From CAIUKV01 sp041659105 (GTDB taxonomy: Bacteria > Actinomycetota > Acidimicrobiia > IMCC26256 > PALSA-555), in NCBI GenBank assembly GCA_041659105.1, contig JBAZYX010000002.1, positions 23,370 to 87,369 on the forward strand: a DNA stretch of 64,000 nt. The letters are read 5' to 3'. A program made the position numbers and the translations under genes. A model generated the notes under the pieces. It searched no databases. It saw only the letters and a list, made by a program, of their open reading frames with translations, and was not told the origin of the DNA. Position 1 is the stretch's first letter. Every line of letters begins with the position of its first letter. Shown here one piece after another: positions 23,672-31,326 of the stretch.

Positions 23672-25510
23672 ATGGCTCGAGCGATCCCTTCCCGCAGCGC
23701 GATCCGGCGGTGGCGCACCGCCGTGGTCGCCGTCGCCGCCCTCGCCGCGGCGCTGCTCGTGGGCCCGCTCGCCTCCGTCGCGGGCGCCCACGCGGACGTC
23801 GTGTCGGTGAGCCCCACCGCCGGCGAGGTGCTCCAGCAGTCCCCGAAGTCGGTGAAGGTCACGTTCACCGAAGGCGTGAACGTGGAGCTGGGCGGCTTGT
23901 TCGTCTACGACCGCAACGGCGACCGGGTCCGCACCGGCGCGCTCCGACAGCCCTCCCCCGGCCGGCTCGTGCTGCCGATCGAGGGCGAGCTCGACGACGG
24001 CTCGTACATCGTCACGTGGCGAGCGGTGTCGGAGGACACGCACCCGATCCAGGGGACCTCTACGTTCCAGGTCGGCAACGCGAGCGCGTCGACGGCCGAC
24101 GTCGAGTCGCTGGCCGACGACCTGCTGGCCGGGCAGCGCGCCGACCGCGCGGTGGCGATGGGTTGGGCCGCGGCCCGATGGACGGTGCTCGCGTCGATGG
24201 CGTTGCTGGTCGGTGGCGTCGCGGTGGCCGCGGTGATCTGGCCGCGCGCCCGCGACGCGCGCGCGACCCGGCGCGTCGTCACCGCGGGCTGGGTGGGACT
24301 CACCGCGTCGACCGTGGTGGGCGCGCTGCTCTTCGGCGCGTACTCACGCGGGGGGAGCCTGGTGGACGCGCTCGACCTCGGCGTGCTGCGCGACACGCTC
24401 GCCACGCGCTTCGGTGAGGTGTGGCTCCTCCGGCTCGTCGTGCTGGTCGTCGCGTTCGTGCTGCTGCGCGTGCTCTTCGCGCGCCGCCCGGCCGCGTCGT
24501 CGCCCCTTCCGCAGTGGTGGCTCCCGGCCGCCGCGGTCGTGGGCGTGGTGCTCGTGTGCACGCCGGGCCTCGCCGGGCACGCGTCCACCGGCGACCACCG
24601 CGTGTTCGCGCTTCTCACCGACGGCCTCCACGTCGGCGCGATGGCGGTCTGGCTCGGGGGCCTCGTGGTCCTCGCAGCGGTGGTGCTGCCCCGTGACGAC
24701 CTCGACGACCTGCGCGTCGCCGTGCCCCGGTTCTCGCGGGTGGCGCTGGGGTGCGTCGGGATCCTGATCGTGACCGGCGCGTTCCAGACCTGGCGCCTCG
24801 TCGGCGGGCTCACCGCGCTGCGCGACGACGAGTACGGGCGCATCCTCGTCGTGAAGCTCGTGGTGTTCGCGCTGTTGCTCGTGGCCGCGTCGTTCAGCCG
24901 CGAGATCGTCGCCCGCGTGTTCGGTGCCGCACCGCAGCCGACGCCCGCGGCGGTGACCGTCCCGGTGACGGTGCCGTCCGTGCACGGGGGTGCGGTCGGT
25001 CTCGACGACCGCGCCGGTGCTCCCGACGACGCACTCGCGCGCGCCGTCGACGAGCGGGCCGCGGAGCTGCGCCGCCTGCGCCGGTCGGTGTGGGGGGAGG
25101 TGGCCCTCGGCGCGCTGGTGCTCTTCGTGTCGGCGCTCCTGGTGAACGCCGCGCCACCGGCCGACGCCGCCAGTCGGGTCGAGGGTGCCACCGGGGTGAC
25201 GATCGACGATGCCCGGGTGACGCTCGACGTCTCCGCCACCCCGGGCGCGGCCGGGCTCAACGACCTCCACGTGAACACCTACACGCCGGCGGGGACGCCC
25301 CTCGACGTGCTGACCGTCGAGATGACGCTCGCGCTCCCGAGCAAGGGCATCGCGCCGCTCGCCGTCCCACTGCGCGAGCTCGGTCCGGGGCACTATCTCT
25401 CGCCGGGCCTCGACATCCCGCTCGCCGGCACGTGGCGGGTGCAGGCCACGATCCGCCTCGGCCCGGTCGACCGGGTCGACGTCACGGGAGACCTCGAGGT
25501 TCGCCGATGA
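23672..25510 (+). CDS. CopC-CopD fusion copper protein with C-terminal beta domain
   Basis: 612 residues. A signal peptide ends at VAGAHADVVSVSPTAGEVL, so the mature protein starts with the N-terminal His of the CopC copper site. The CopC domain runs to about 130 and includes EDTHPIQGTSTFQV. A CopD-type membrane domain with about eight segments spans roughly 165-420 (HVGAMAVWLGGLVVLAAVVLP near 325). A cytosolic linker and one more membrane segment (near 475) precede a C-terminal extracytoplasmic domain (DVSATPGAAGLNDLHVNTYTPAG) resembling YtkA/FixH-like domains. It likely handles copper at the membrane, in uptake or supply. The DsbB-like gene overlaps its stop (ATGA). Confidence 0.88.
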   Translation: MARAIPSRSAIRRWRTAVVAVAALAAALLVGPLASVAGAHADVVSVSPTAGEVLQQSPKSVKVTFTEGVNVELGGLFVYDRNGDRVRTGALRQPSPGRLVLPIEGELDDGSYIVTWRAVSEDTHPIQGTSTFQVGNASASTADVESLADDLLAGQRADRAVAMGWAAARWTVLASMALLVGGVAVAAVIWPRARDARATRRVVTAGWVGLTASTVVGALLFGAYSRGGSLVDALDLGVLRDTLATRFGEVWLLRLVVLVVAFVLLRVLFARRPAASSPLPQWWLPAAAVVGVVLVCTPGLAGHASTGDHRVFALLTDGLHVGAMAVWLGGLVVLAAVVLPRDDLDDLRVAVPRFSRVALGCVGILIVTGAFQTWRLVGGLTALRDDEYGRILVVKLVVFALLLVAASFSREIVARVFGAAPQPTPAAVTVPVTVPSVHGGAVGLDDRAGAPDDALARAVDERAAELRRLRRSVWGEVALGALVLFVSALLVNAAPPADAASRVEGATGVTIDDARVTLDVSATPGAAGLNDLHVNTYTPAGTPLDVLTVEMTLALPSKGIAPLAVPLRELGPGHYLSPGLDIPLAGTWRVQATIRLGPVDRVDVTGDLEVRR

Positions 25511-26169
25511 ACGACGTCGACGTCGCCAACACGTTCTTCACGATCCTCACGTTGCTGGCCAACGCGGTCGTGGTGGTGGCGGTCCTGCTCGCGCTCGCCG
25601 CGCTGGTGTCGGGGTCGGCGCGCCGGTTCGCCGGTTCGGCGGTCGACGCCGTCGGCCCCTCGGCCCGGCTGCTGGCCTGGTTCGTGGCGACGGTGGCCAC
25701 CCTCGGCAGCCTCTACTACTCCGAGATCGCGCACTTCGTCCCGTGTCGGCTGTGCTGGTACCAGCGGATCTGCATGTACCCGCTCGCCGCGATCCTCCTC
25801 GTCGGCCTGGTGCTGCGGGACCACCGGGCCCGGATCTACGCGGCCCCGTTCGTGGTCGTCGGGGCCCCGCTGTCGCTCTACCACTGGCTCGTGGAGCGGG
25901 GAGTGTTCACCGAGAGCAAGTCCTGCTCGGCCACGGTTCCGTGCTCGGTGCCGTGGTTCGAGGAACTCGGATACGTGACGCTGGCGTTCATGGCGATGAG
26001 CGGGTTCCTCCTGATCGGGACGCTGCTCCTCGTCGACTGGATCTCGGAGCGCCGCTCCGAGGGGGCGGCGGGGGTGGGAACCGGGAACCATTGGGGCCCC
26101 GGCGACGACCATTCGGACGGAGCCGCAGCGAACGAGCCGGGTGTCCCGGCCGTGGAGGGCACGACGTGA
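25507..26169 (+). CDS. DsbB/BdbC-type disulfide bond formation protein
   Basis: 220 residues. Four to five membrane segments and both redox Cys pairs are present: CRLCWYQRI (C80, C83) after the second segment, and CSATVPC (C140, C146) in the periplasm-facing loop. These match quinone-linked thiol oxidoreductases that re-oxidise a DsbA-like partner. It starts on the ATGA overlap with the copper gene and its stop overlaps the GTG of a thioredoxin-like gene, so the three are coupled. A Gly/Asp-rich cytosolic tail of about 50 residues ends the protein. Confidence 0.9.
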   Translation: MNDVDVANTFFTILTLLANAVVVVAVLLALAALVSGSARRFAGSAVDAVGPSARLLAWFVATVATLGSLYYSEIAHFVPCRLCWYQRICMYPLAAILLVGLVLRDHRARIYAAPFVVVGAPLSLYHWLVERGVFTESKSCSATVPCSVPWFEELGYVTLAFMAMSGFLLIGTLLLVDWISERRSEGAAGVGTGNHWGPGDDHSDGAAANEPGVPAVEGTT

Positions 26170-26906
26170 CGGCACAAGGCAAGCGCAAGCCCGGACAGCC
26201 GAGGAAGCCCGGACCGGCGGTCAAGCGCGCGGGGAACAAGTGGGTCTTCCCCGCGGTGATCGCCGGGATCGTGATCGTCGGGGTGCTCGCCGTGGTCCTC
26301 GTGGCCGCGGGCGGCGGTGACAGCACGAGCAGCAGCGGCGGTGGCGGCAAGTCGAGCACGGAGGTCGCGGCCGAGGTCAGCGTCACCGGATCCTCGCTGC
26401 CCGACTACACGGCGGCGAAGAACGATCCCGCGGTCGGCCAGTCCGCGCCGGAGCTCGGCTCCGTCGACTTCCAGGGCGCCAACGTCGAAGCCGGCGGGGC
26501 CACCGGGAAGCCCTACGCGATGATCTTCCTCGCGCACTGGTGCCCGCACTGCCAGGCCGAGGTGCCGCGGCTCGTCGATCTCGCGCAGAACGGGCAGATC
26601 AACGGTGTCGACGTGATGGGCGTGGCCACGGGAACCTCGAAGTCGAACCCCAACTACCCGCCGAGCGCGTGGCTCGATCGCGAGCGCTGGCCGTTCGGCG
26701 TGATGGTCGACGACGCGCGCTTCACCGGGGCGAGCGCCTACGGCCTCACCGGCTACCCGTACATGGTGTTCGTCGACGCGCAGGGCAAGGTCGTGGGTCG
26801 CACCTCCGGCGAGGTCGCCCCCGAGGACCTGACCAAGATCTTCGCCGCGCTGGCGAAGGGGGAGACGCCCACGATGCCGGGCACCGGCGCGTCGTCGAGC
26901 AACTAG
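26166..26906 (+). CDS. membrane-anchored thioredoxin-like (TlpA/DsbA-like) protein
   Basis: 246 residues, GTG start in a GTGA overlap. A basic N-terminus and single anchor (WVFPAVIAGIVIVGVLAVVLVAA) are followed by a Ser/Gly linker and a thioredoxin fold from about 90. The active site is HWCPHCQ (C126, C129) and the cis-Pro lies in TGYPYMVFV near 200. Coupled directly after a DsbB-like gene, it is the likely DsbA-type partner for oxidising secreted proteins. CPHC is the DsbA-like dipeptide rather than the CGPC of thioredoxin. An alternative role is a reductant in copper or cytochrome c maturation. Confidence 0.88.
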   Translation: MTAQGKRKPGQPRKPGPAVKRAGNKWVFPAVIAGIVIVGVLAVVLVAAGGGDSTSSSGGGGKSSTEVAAEVSVTGSSLPDYTAAKNDPAVGQSAPELGSVDFQGANVEAGGATGKPYAMIFLAHWCPHCQAEVPRLVDLAQNGQINGVDVMGVATGTSKSNPNYPPSAWLDRERWPFGVMVDDARFTGASAYGLTGYPYMVFVDAQGKVVGRTSGEVAPEDLTKIFAALAKGETPTMPGTGASSSN

Positions 26907-26928
26907 CGGGGACTCCGCGCGACGCGCG

Positions 26929-27381
26929 TCAGCCGCAGTTGCGGCAGAGCCCGACGAGGTCGATGCGGTGGCCGGTGGTGCGGAACCCGCTCGCGCGCTC
27001 GACCTCCTCGATCGCACGGTGCACGGCGCGCTCGATCCCGGCCGACGCGGGAGCGTCTTCCACCACTCCGCAGCTGGAGCAGATGAGGTGGTGGTGATGG
27101 TCGCCGGTGAGGTCCTCGGCGAGCTCGAACCGCGCGAACTCGGCGTTCGTCACGATGCGGTGGACCACGCCGGCCTGCTCGAGGATCACGAGGTTCCGGT
27201 ACACGGAGCTCTGCGCGAGATCGGTGTGTGCCTCGAGGATCTCGGGGATCGTCAGGGGGCGTCCCGCGGCCGCGAGCACGTCGACGAGCGCGTCGCGGGT
27301 GGGCGTGCGCCGCTGCCCGGCGTGGTCCAGTCGGTTGGCGACGGCGTCGTGGAGCGAGGACACCTCGGCGGGCGCGGCCAT
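26929..27381 (-). CDS. Fur-family metalloregulator (Zur/Fur type)
   Basis: 150 residues with a winged helix (RRTPTRDALVDVL, TIPEILEAHTDLAQSSVYRNLVILEQAGVV) and a C-terminal dimer domain. The metal motif GDHHHHLICSSCG (four His, then C101 and C104) and the terminal CRNCG (C146, C149) form the structural zinc site seen in Zur, Fur and PerR. A Zur role fits the ABC-3 transporter 4 kb away, but metal specificity is not decidable from sequence. The ATG at 27381 has TAGACT 7 nt upstream. It is divergent from the SirB1-like gene. Confidence 0.9.
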   Translation of the reverse strand: MAAPAEVSSLHDAVANRLDHAGQRRTPTRDALVDVLAAAGRPLTIPEILEAHTDLAQSSVYRNLVILEQAGVVHRIVTNAEFARFELAEDLTGDHHHHLICSSCGVVEDAPASAGIERAVHRAIEEVERASGFRTTGHRIDLVGLCRNCG

Positions 27382-27388
27382 GACGGGG

Positions 27389-27394
27389 AGTCTA
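27389..27394 (-). promoter_or_regulatory. putative leaderless -10 element for the Fur-family gene
   Basis: TAGACT on the minus strand, 7 nt before the ATG at 27381. Confidence 0.5.
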
Positions 27395-27446
27395 CGAGCG
27401 CGTCGCCACCCCTCCCTCGGCGGTTCGCGGCCGGGTCGTGAGCGGG

Positions 27447-27452
27447 TACGGT
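27447..27452 (+). promoter_or_regulatory. putative leaderless -10 element fixing the start of the SirB1-like gene
   Basis: TACGGT, 6 nt before the GTG at 27459. It argues for this start over the in-frame GTG at 27438, which lies upstream of the hexamer. Confidence 0.5.
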
Positions 27453-27458
27453 CCGCGG

Positions 27459-28130
27459 GTGGACGTCACGGCGCGCTTCTCGGAACTGGTCCGGGGCCCG
27501 GAGTCCACGATCGCGCTCGACGAAGCCGCGCTGCTGATCGCCGCGCACGATCACGCGGTCGACGTTGCCGCCGAGCTGCGGGCCCTCGACGCGCTCGCGG
27601 CATCGATCCCCGCCGCCGACGTGGCGACCCTCGCGCACGCGCTGTTCGTCGAGCGCGGGTTCGCGGGCGACACGATCGACTACGGCGACCCGCGCAACTC
27701 CTACCTCGACGAGGTGCTGCGCCGCCGCCTCGGCCTGCCGATCGCGCTCAGCGTGCTGATGATCGAGATCGGCCGGCGCCGCGGGATCGCACTTGTGGGC
27801 GTGGGGATGCCGGGGCACTTCCTCGTGGGTTCGGACGACGGCTTCGTCGACCCCTTCCACGGCGGCACGGTGCTCGATGCCGCCGGCGCGCGGCGCCTCT
27901 TCGACCAGACGCATCCAGGCGCTCCGTTCTTCGACCACTACCTCGACCCCGTCGGGGCGCGGGCCGTGCTGTCCCGCATGCTCGCCAACCTCGTCAACAC
28001 GTTCCTCGGTCGCACGCCGATGCAGGCCCGGTGGGCGCTGCAGCTGCGGCTCGAGATCCCCGGCCTCCCCGAGGTGGAGCGCCGCCAGGGCGAGGAGGCG
28101 CTGCGGCGGCTCCAGGCCCGGTTGAACTGA
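27459..28130 (+). CDS. transglutaminase-like SirB1 family protein
   Basis: 223 residues from the GTG at 27459. The region YGDPRNSYLDEVLRRRLGLPIALSVLMIEIGRRRGI followed by VGMPGHFLVG and a FVDPFHGG loop is the transglutaminase-core-2 pattern of SirB1-type proteins (Cys absent, His and Asp kept). The C-terminal part (NTFLGRTPMQARWALQLRL) is TPR-like. The biochemical function of this family is unclear. The LON-domain gene follows 17 nt downstream, probably in the same operon. Confidence 0.85.
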   Translation: MDVTARFSELVRGPESTIALDEAALLIAAHDHAVDVAAELRALDALAASIPAADVATLAHALFVERGFAGDTIDYGDPRNSYLDEVLRRRLGLPIALSVLMIEIGRRRGIALVGVGMPGHFLVGSDDGFVDPFHGGTVLDAAGARRLFDQTHPGAPFFDHYLDPVGARAVLSRMLANLVNTFLGRTPMQARWALQLRLEIPGLPEVERRQGEEALRRLQARLN

Positions 28131-28147
28131 CGGATCGAGGAGGACCC

Positions 28148-28774
28148 GTGGCCGACGACGCGTTCGCGCTCCCGATGTTCCCGTTGGGCTCGGTGCTGTT
28201 CCCGCACGCGGTGCTGCCCCTGCACGTGTTCGAGCCGCGGTACCGCGCGCTGGTTGCCGACTGCCTCGCGGGGGACGCCCGCTTCGGCGTGGTCCTCATC
28301 GAACGCGGGCACGAGGTGGGCGGTGGCGACACGCGCTTCGCCGTGGGAACCGCGGCCCAGATCGTGCAGGCCGGCGAGATGCCCGACGGGCGCTGGGCGC
28401 TCGTGACGGTCGGGACCGAACGCCTCGCGGTGCACGAGTGGCTCCCCGACGACCCGTATCCGCGCGCGCTCGTCTCGGTGCGGCCCGAGCCTGCGCCCAC
28501 CCGCGACGCGTCCGCCGCGATCGACGCGACGCGCTCGGCATTGGCCCGCCTGCACGCGTTGCGCGCCGAGCTCGGGTTGCCCGCCCACACGGGCGAGGTG
28601 CTCGTCTCCGATGACGTGACCCGCGCCTCGTTCGAGGCGGCGATCCTCGCCGCCCTGGGTCCGCTCGATGCGCAGGTCCTCCTCGACCTCGACGACCCCG
28701 TCGACCGGCTGGAGCGCACGGCCGAGCTGCTGGCCAGCGAGATCGAAGTGCTCCGGTTCCGCCTGTCGGGCTGA
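28148..28774 (+). CDS. LON substrate-binding-domain protein
   Basis: 208 residues, GTG start after a strong GAGGAGGA ribosome site. The N-terminus ALPMFPLGSVLFPHAVLPLHVFEPRYRAL is the diagnostic opening of the Lon protease N-terminal domain, and FGVVLIERG near 58 follows. No AAA+ or protease domain is attached, as in many stand-alone members. Its role is unknown, perhaps substrate capture for a protease. It is directly downstream of the SirB1-like gene. Confidence 0.87.
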   Translation: MADDAFALPMFPLGSVLFPHAVLPLHVFEPRYRALVADCLAGDARFGVVLIERGHEVGGGDTRFAVGTAAQIVQAGEMPDGRWALVTVGTERLAVHEWLPDDPYPRALVSVRPEPAPTRDASAAIDATRSALARLHALRAELGLPAHTGEVLVSDDVTRASFEAAILAALGPLDAQVLLDLDDPVDRLERTAELLASEIEVLRFRLSG

Positions 28775-28789
28775 GCGGGCCGCGCCGCG

Positions 28790-28795
28790 TACATT
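28790..28795 (+). promoter_or_regulatory. putative leaderless -10 element for the 28803 small gene
   Basis: TACATT, 7 nt before the GTG at 28803. It implies a transcript separate from the LON-domain gene. Confidence 0.45.
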
Positions 28796-28802
28796 CGGCG
28801 CG

Positions 28803-28967
28803 GTGCACACCCACCCGAATCCCCCCGCCGACGGTGACGCCGTGCGCGCACCGTCCACCGAAGCGCTGGCCCGGCTCGAGGAGGAGCTTGCCGAGCTCGA
28901 GGCCGAGCTCGCCGCACTCGAAGCCGACGACGGTTCGGGCGCCGCACCCGGCGGGAGCAGCGCCTGA
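28803..28967 (+). CDS. 54-aa acidic coiled-coil small protein
   Basis: 54 residues. A short Pro-rich start is followed by EALARLEEELAELEAELAAL, a near-perfect heptad coiled coil of about 25 residues, then a Gly/Ser tail. GTG start with a -10-like hexamer 7 nt upstream. Its stop overlaps the presumed CTG start of moaD. I do not recognise a family; the heptads suggest dimerisation. It could be a real microprotein or a leader ORF coupled to moaD. Confidence 0.55.
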   Translation: MHTHPNPPADGDAVRAPSTEALARLEEELAELEAELAALEADDGSGAAPGGSSA

Positions 28968-29212
28968 GCGCGGTTCGGGTCCGCTTGTTCGCGTCGGCGC
29001 GGGAGGCCGCCGGCCGGAGCACCGACGAGGTCGACGCGCGCACCGTGGGTGAGGCGCTGGCCGCGCTCGCCGAGCGCTACGGACCCGCGTTCGGCGACGT
29101 GCTGGCCACGGCACGGGTCTGGGTCAACGGTGACGAGCCCGCGGCGGGCGCCGATTCGCCGCTCCACGACGGCGACGAGCTCGCCGTCCTCCCGCCCGTC
29201 AGCGGCGGCTGA
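28964..29212 (+). CDS. MoaD/ThiS-family sulfur carrier, apparent CTG start
   Basis: 82 residues if translation starts at the CTG at 28964. The fold VRVRLFASAREAAG, TVGEALAALAERYG and the C-terminal VLPPVSGG match MoaD, whose Gly-Gly tail is adenylated and thiocarboxylated for molybdopterin synthesis. No ATG or GTG precedes the first beta strand. A TTG at 28985 would delete that strand. The CTG sits in a CTGA overlap with the preceding small gene, matching the ATGA/GTGA junctions used elsewhere here. No other moa genes are nearby. Confidence 0.75.
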   Translation: MSAVRVRLFASAREAAGRSTDEVDARTVGEALAALAERYGPAFGDVLATARVWVNGDEPAAGADSPLHDGDELAVLPPVSGG

Positions 29213-29251
29213 CCGGGCCGCCCGATCGTTGCGACCGCGGGACCCGGCCGC

Positions 29252-29257
29252 TACCGT
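29252..29257 (+). promoter_or_regulatory. possible -10 element for the second M23 peptidase
   Basis: TACCGT, 10 nt before the GTG at 29268. Confidence 0.3.
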
Positions 29258-29267
29258 GCCCGGGATC

Positions 29268-30368
29268 GTGCGCCGGAACCCGTTCCCCGCCGTTCCCCGT
29301 CCCGCCGTCACCCGTCTCGGGGCCCTCGTGGTCCTCGGTGTCCTGATCGGCGGCTTCGCCGCGCCCGCCGGTGCGGCGCCCGCGCCGGTCCCGGCGACCA
29401 CCGCGGCGCCCGGGTCGGTGGCCGAGCTCGAGCAGAAGCTGCGCGACGCGCAGTCGGCGTCCGACGCCGCCGCCGGCCGGTTCCAGCAGGCGACGGCGAA
29501 GCACGAGCTCCTCGTCGACCAGATCGACGCCGTGGAGCAGCGCATCGCGACGGGACGGGCGGTCGCGTCGGAGCTGCGCGTCGTCGCCGAGCGGCGGGCG
29601 GTCACCGCGTACAAGACGCGCGAGATCCCGTCCGACACCGGCGCCGGGGTGCTGTTCGGCAGCGGTGACGTCATGAAGGAGCTCCGGCGCACCACCTTCC
29701 TCGCGCACGCGAACGCGAAGGACGATGCCGCGATCGACCAGCTCCGTGTCCTCGACGAGGACCTCGGCATCCAGAAGGCCGACCTCCAGGACAAGCGCGA
29801 GCAGGCAGACGAGCTCCTCGCGCAGCTGGAGTCGGAGAGGAGCGCGCTCGCGGCCTCGCTCGCCGACGCGCAGCACGCCTACGACGAGCTCGTCAACCGC
29901 CTCGCGCGTGAGGCGGCGTCGCGCGCCGCGGCCGAGCGCGCCGCGCAGCAGGCGGTCCAATCCACCCGCAAGACCGTGTCCGGCACGCCGGTGGCGGGCT
30001 TCCTGTGCCCGGTGCACGGATCGTTCACCAACGACTACGGCGACCCCCGGTCGGGCGGCCGCGCCCACGCCGGGATCGACATCTTCGCCGGCACCGGCAC
30101 GCCGGTTGCCGCCGTGAAGGCGGGCTCGCTCACGCTCCAGTCCGGCGGTCTCGGGGGCAACGAGGCGTACCTCAACGCCACCGACGGCAACACCTACTAC
30201 TACGCCCACTTCTCGTCCTACGCGGGCGGGCCGCGCCAGGTGTCCCAGGGCGAGGTGATCGGCTACGTGGGCATGACCGGCGACGCGACCGCGCCGCACC
30301 TGCACTTCGAGATCCGAACCCCGGGCGGGACGATCAACCCGTACCCGACGCTCGCGGCCAGCTGCTGA
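29268..30368 (+). CDS. secreted coiled-coil M23 (LytM) peptidase, paralogue of the 19720 gene
   Basis: 366 residues, GTG start. A signal peptide (RLGALVVLGVLIGGFAAPAGAA) is followed by a coiled coil from about 50 to 235 and a C-terminal M23 domain. HAGID (HxxxD) lies near 265 and HLHFE (HxH) near 345, so zinc ligands are intact. Shared segments with the 19720 protein (AVTAY, LRR..LAHANA.D.AAI.QL, the final INPYPT) show a common ancestor. Likely a septal peptidoglycan hydrolase or an activator of one. It precedes the RsiG-like gene by 22 nt. Confidence 0.88.
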   Translation: MRRNPFPAVPRPAVTRLGALVVLGVLIGGFAAPAGAAPAPVPATTAAPGSVAELEQKLRDAQSASDAAAGRFQQATAKHELLVDQIDAVEQRIATGRAVASELRVVAERRAVTAYKTREIPSDTGAGVLFGSGDVMKELRRTTFLAHANAKDDAAIDQLRVLDEDLGIQKADLQDKREQADELLAQLESERSALAASLADAQHAYDELVNRLAREAASRAAAERAAQQAVQSTRKTVSGTPVAGFLCPVHGSFTNDYGDPRSGGRAHAGIDIFAGTGTPVAAVKAGSLTLQSGGLGGNEAYLNATDGNTYYYAHFSSYAGGPRQVSQGEVIGYVGMTGDATAPHLHFEIRTPGGTINPYPTLAASC

Positions 30369-30377
30369 GCGCGCTGG

Positions 30378-30383
30378 TAGCCT
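30378..30383 (+). promoter_or_regulatory. putative leaderless -10 element for the RsiG-like gene
   Basis: TAGCCT, 7 nt before the GTG at 30391. Confidence 0.55.
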
Positions 30384-30390
30384 CGCCGTC

Positions 30391-30900
30391 GTGACCGAGG
30401 TCCGTCGGCGTATCGACGTCGTTCTCGCTCCCGACTACCTCGAAGGCCTGGAGTCGCTGCCGCTCGACGACGTGCGCGCCCTGCACGAGGAGTGCATGGA
30501 GCTCGAGACCGAGGTCTCGTACGTCCGCCGCCTCGCGCAGGCCCGGATGGAGATCCTCGGGGCCGAGCAGGAGCGCCGGGTCACCGGCGGCAGCGTGGCC
30601 GACCTCATCGCGGCGCTGCCCAAGATCCTCGCCGACCAGGGCCCGCGTCCGGACCCCGCGTCGAGCCGGCTCACCCGCCACCTGGCCCCGGCCCCGGCGA
30701 TCCAGTGGACCCGCGGGCGTGAGCCGCTGATCGTCGACGACACCCTCGCCAACCTCCCCAGCCTCAGCGACGAGACGCTGGCGTCGACGCTCACCGAGCT
30801 CCACGAGCTCGAGCGCGAGGTGTCGCAGCGCCGCCGGGCCCTCCACGCCGTGATCGACCGCATCGAGGCCGAGCTGGCGCGTCGCCGGGTCACGACCTGA
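30391..30900 (+). CDS. rsiG: RsiG-like c-di-GMP-binding anti-sigma factor
   Basis: 169 residues, two helical halves joined by a linker. Each carries the cyclic-di-GMP motif known from Streptomyces RsiG, E-x3-S-x2-R-x3-Q-x3-D. The first is E39-S43-R46-Q50-E54 (Asp replaced by Glu). The second is E141-S145-R148-H152-D156 (Gln replaced by His). In Streptomyces, RsiG bound to c-di-GMP sequesters the sigma factor WhiG. No WhiG gene is in this window. GTG start with TAGCCT 7 nt upstream. An XRE regulator gene follows 14 nt later. Confidence 0.78.
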   Translation: MTEVRRRIDVVLAPDYLEGLESLPLDDVRALHEECMELETEVSYVRRLAQARMEILGAEQERRVTGGSVADLIAALPKILADQGPRPDPASSRLTRHLAPAPAIQWTRGREPLIVDDTLANLPSLSDETLASTLTELHELEREVSQRRRALHAVIDRIEAELARRRVTT

Positions 30901-30914
30901 CCGGGCCCGCCGCG

Positions 30915-31313
30915 ATGGCCGACGGCGTCGAGCAACGCCTGCGAGACCTCGGTGAGTTCATCCGGAACCAGCGCGAGGGAGCCCGGCTCTCGTTGCGGGG
31001 CCTGTCGAGCCGCGCCGGCATCTCCAACCCGTACCTGAGCCAGATCGAGCGCGGGCTGCGCAAGCCCAGCGCCGAGATCCTCCAGCAGATCGCCCGCGGG
31101 CTCGCGATCTCGGCGGAGACGCTCTACGAGCGGGCCGGGATCCTCGACCGGCGCGACCCCGACGGGGTCCCCGACGTCGTGGAGGCCATCCACCGGGCCA
31201 CCGACCTCGATGACCGGCAGAAGCAGGCCCTCATCGAGGTGTACCACTCGATGCGCCGTCCCCCCGAGACCGCGAGCGACCCGGCGGGCGGTGCGCCCGA
31301 GGCCGGTCGGTAG
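30915..31313 (+). CDS. XRE-family helix-turn-helix regulator
   Basis: 132 residues. The Cro/C1 domain spans about 10-70: LGEFIRNQREGARLSLRGL, SSRAGISNPYLSQIERGLRKPSAEILQQIARGL. A helical tail (VVEAIHRATDLDDRQKQALIEVYHSM) likely dimerises. It closely resembles the Rv0474-type regulator conserved in Actinomycetota, whose target is uncertain. The start is 14 nt after rsiG, and the mshA gene follows 13 nt later with its own -10-like hexamer inside this gene's last codons. Confidence 0.85.
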   Translation: MADGVEQRLRDLGEFIRNQREGARLSLRGLSSRAGISNPYLSQIERGLRKPSAEILQQIARGLAISAETLYERAGILDRRDPDGVPDVVEAIHRATDLDDRQKQALIEVYHSMRRPPETASDPAGGAPEAGR

Positions 31314-31316
31314 GAT
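31311..31316 (+). promoter_or_regulatory. possible -10 element for mshA
   Basis: TAGGAT overlapping the stop codon of the XRE gene, 10 nt before the ATG at 31327. Confidence 0.35.
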
Positions 31317-31326
31317 CATCCGCCGT

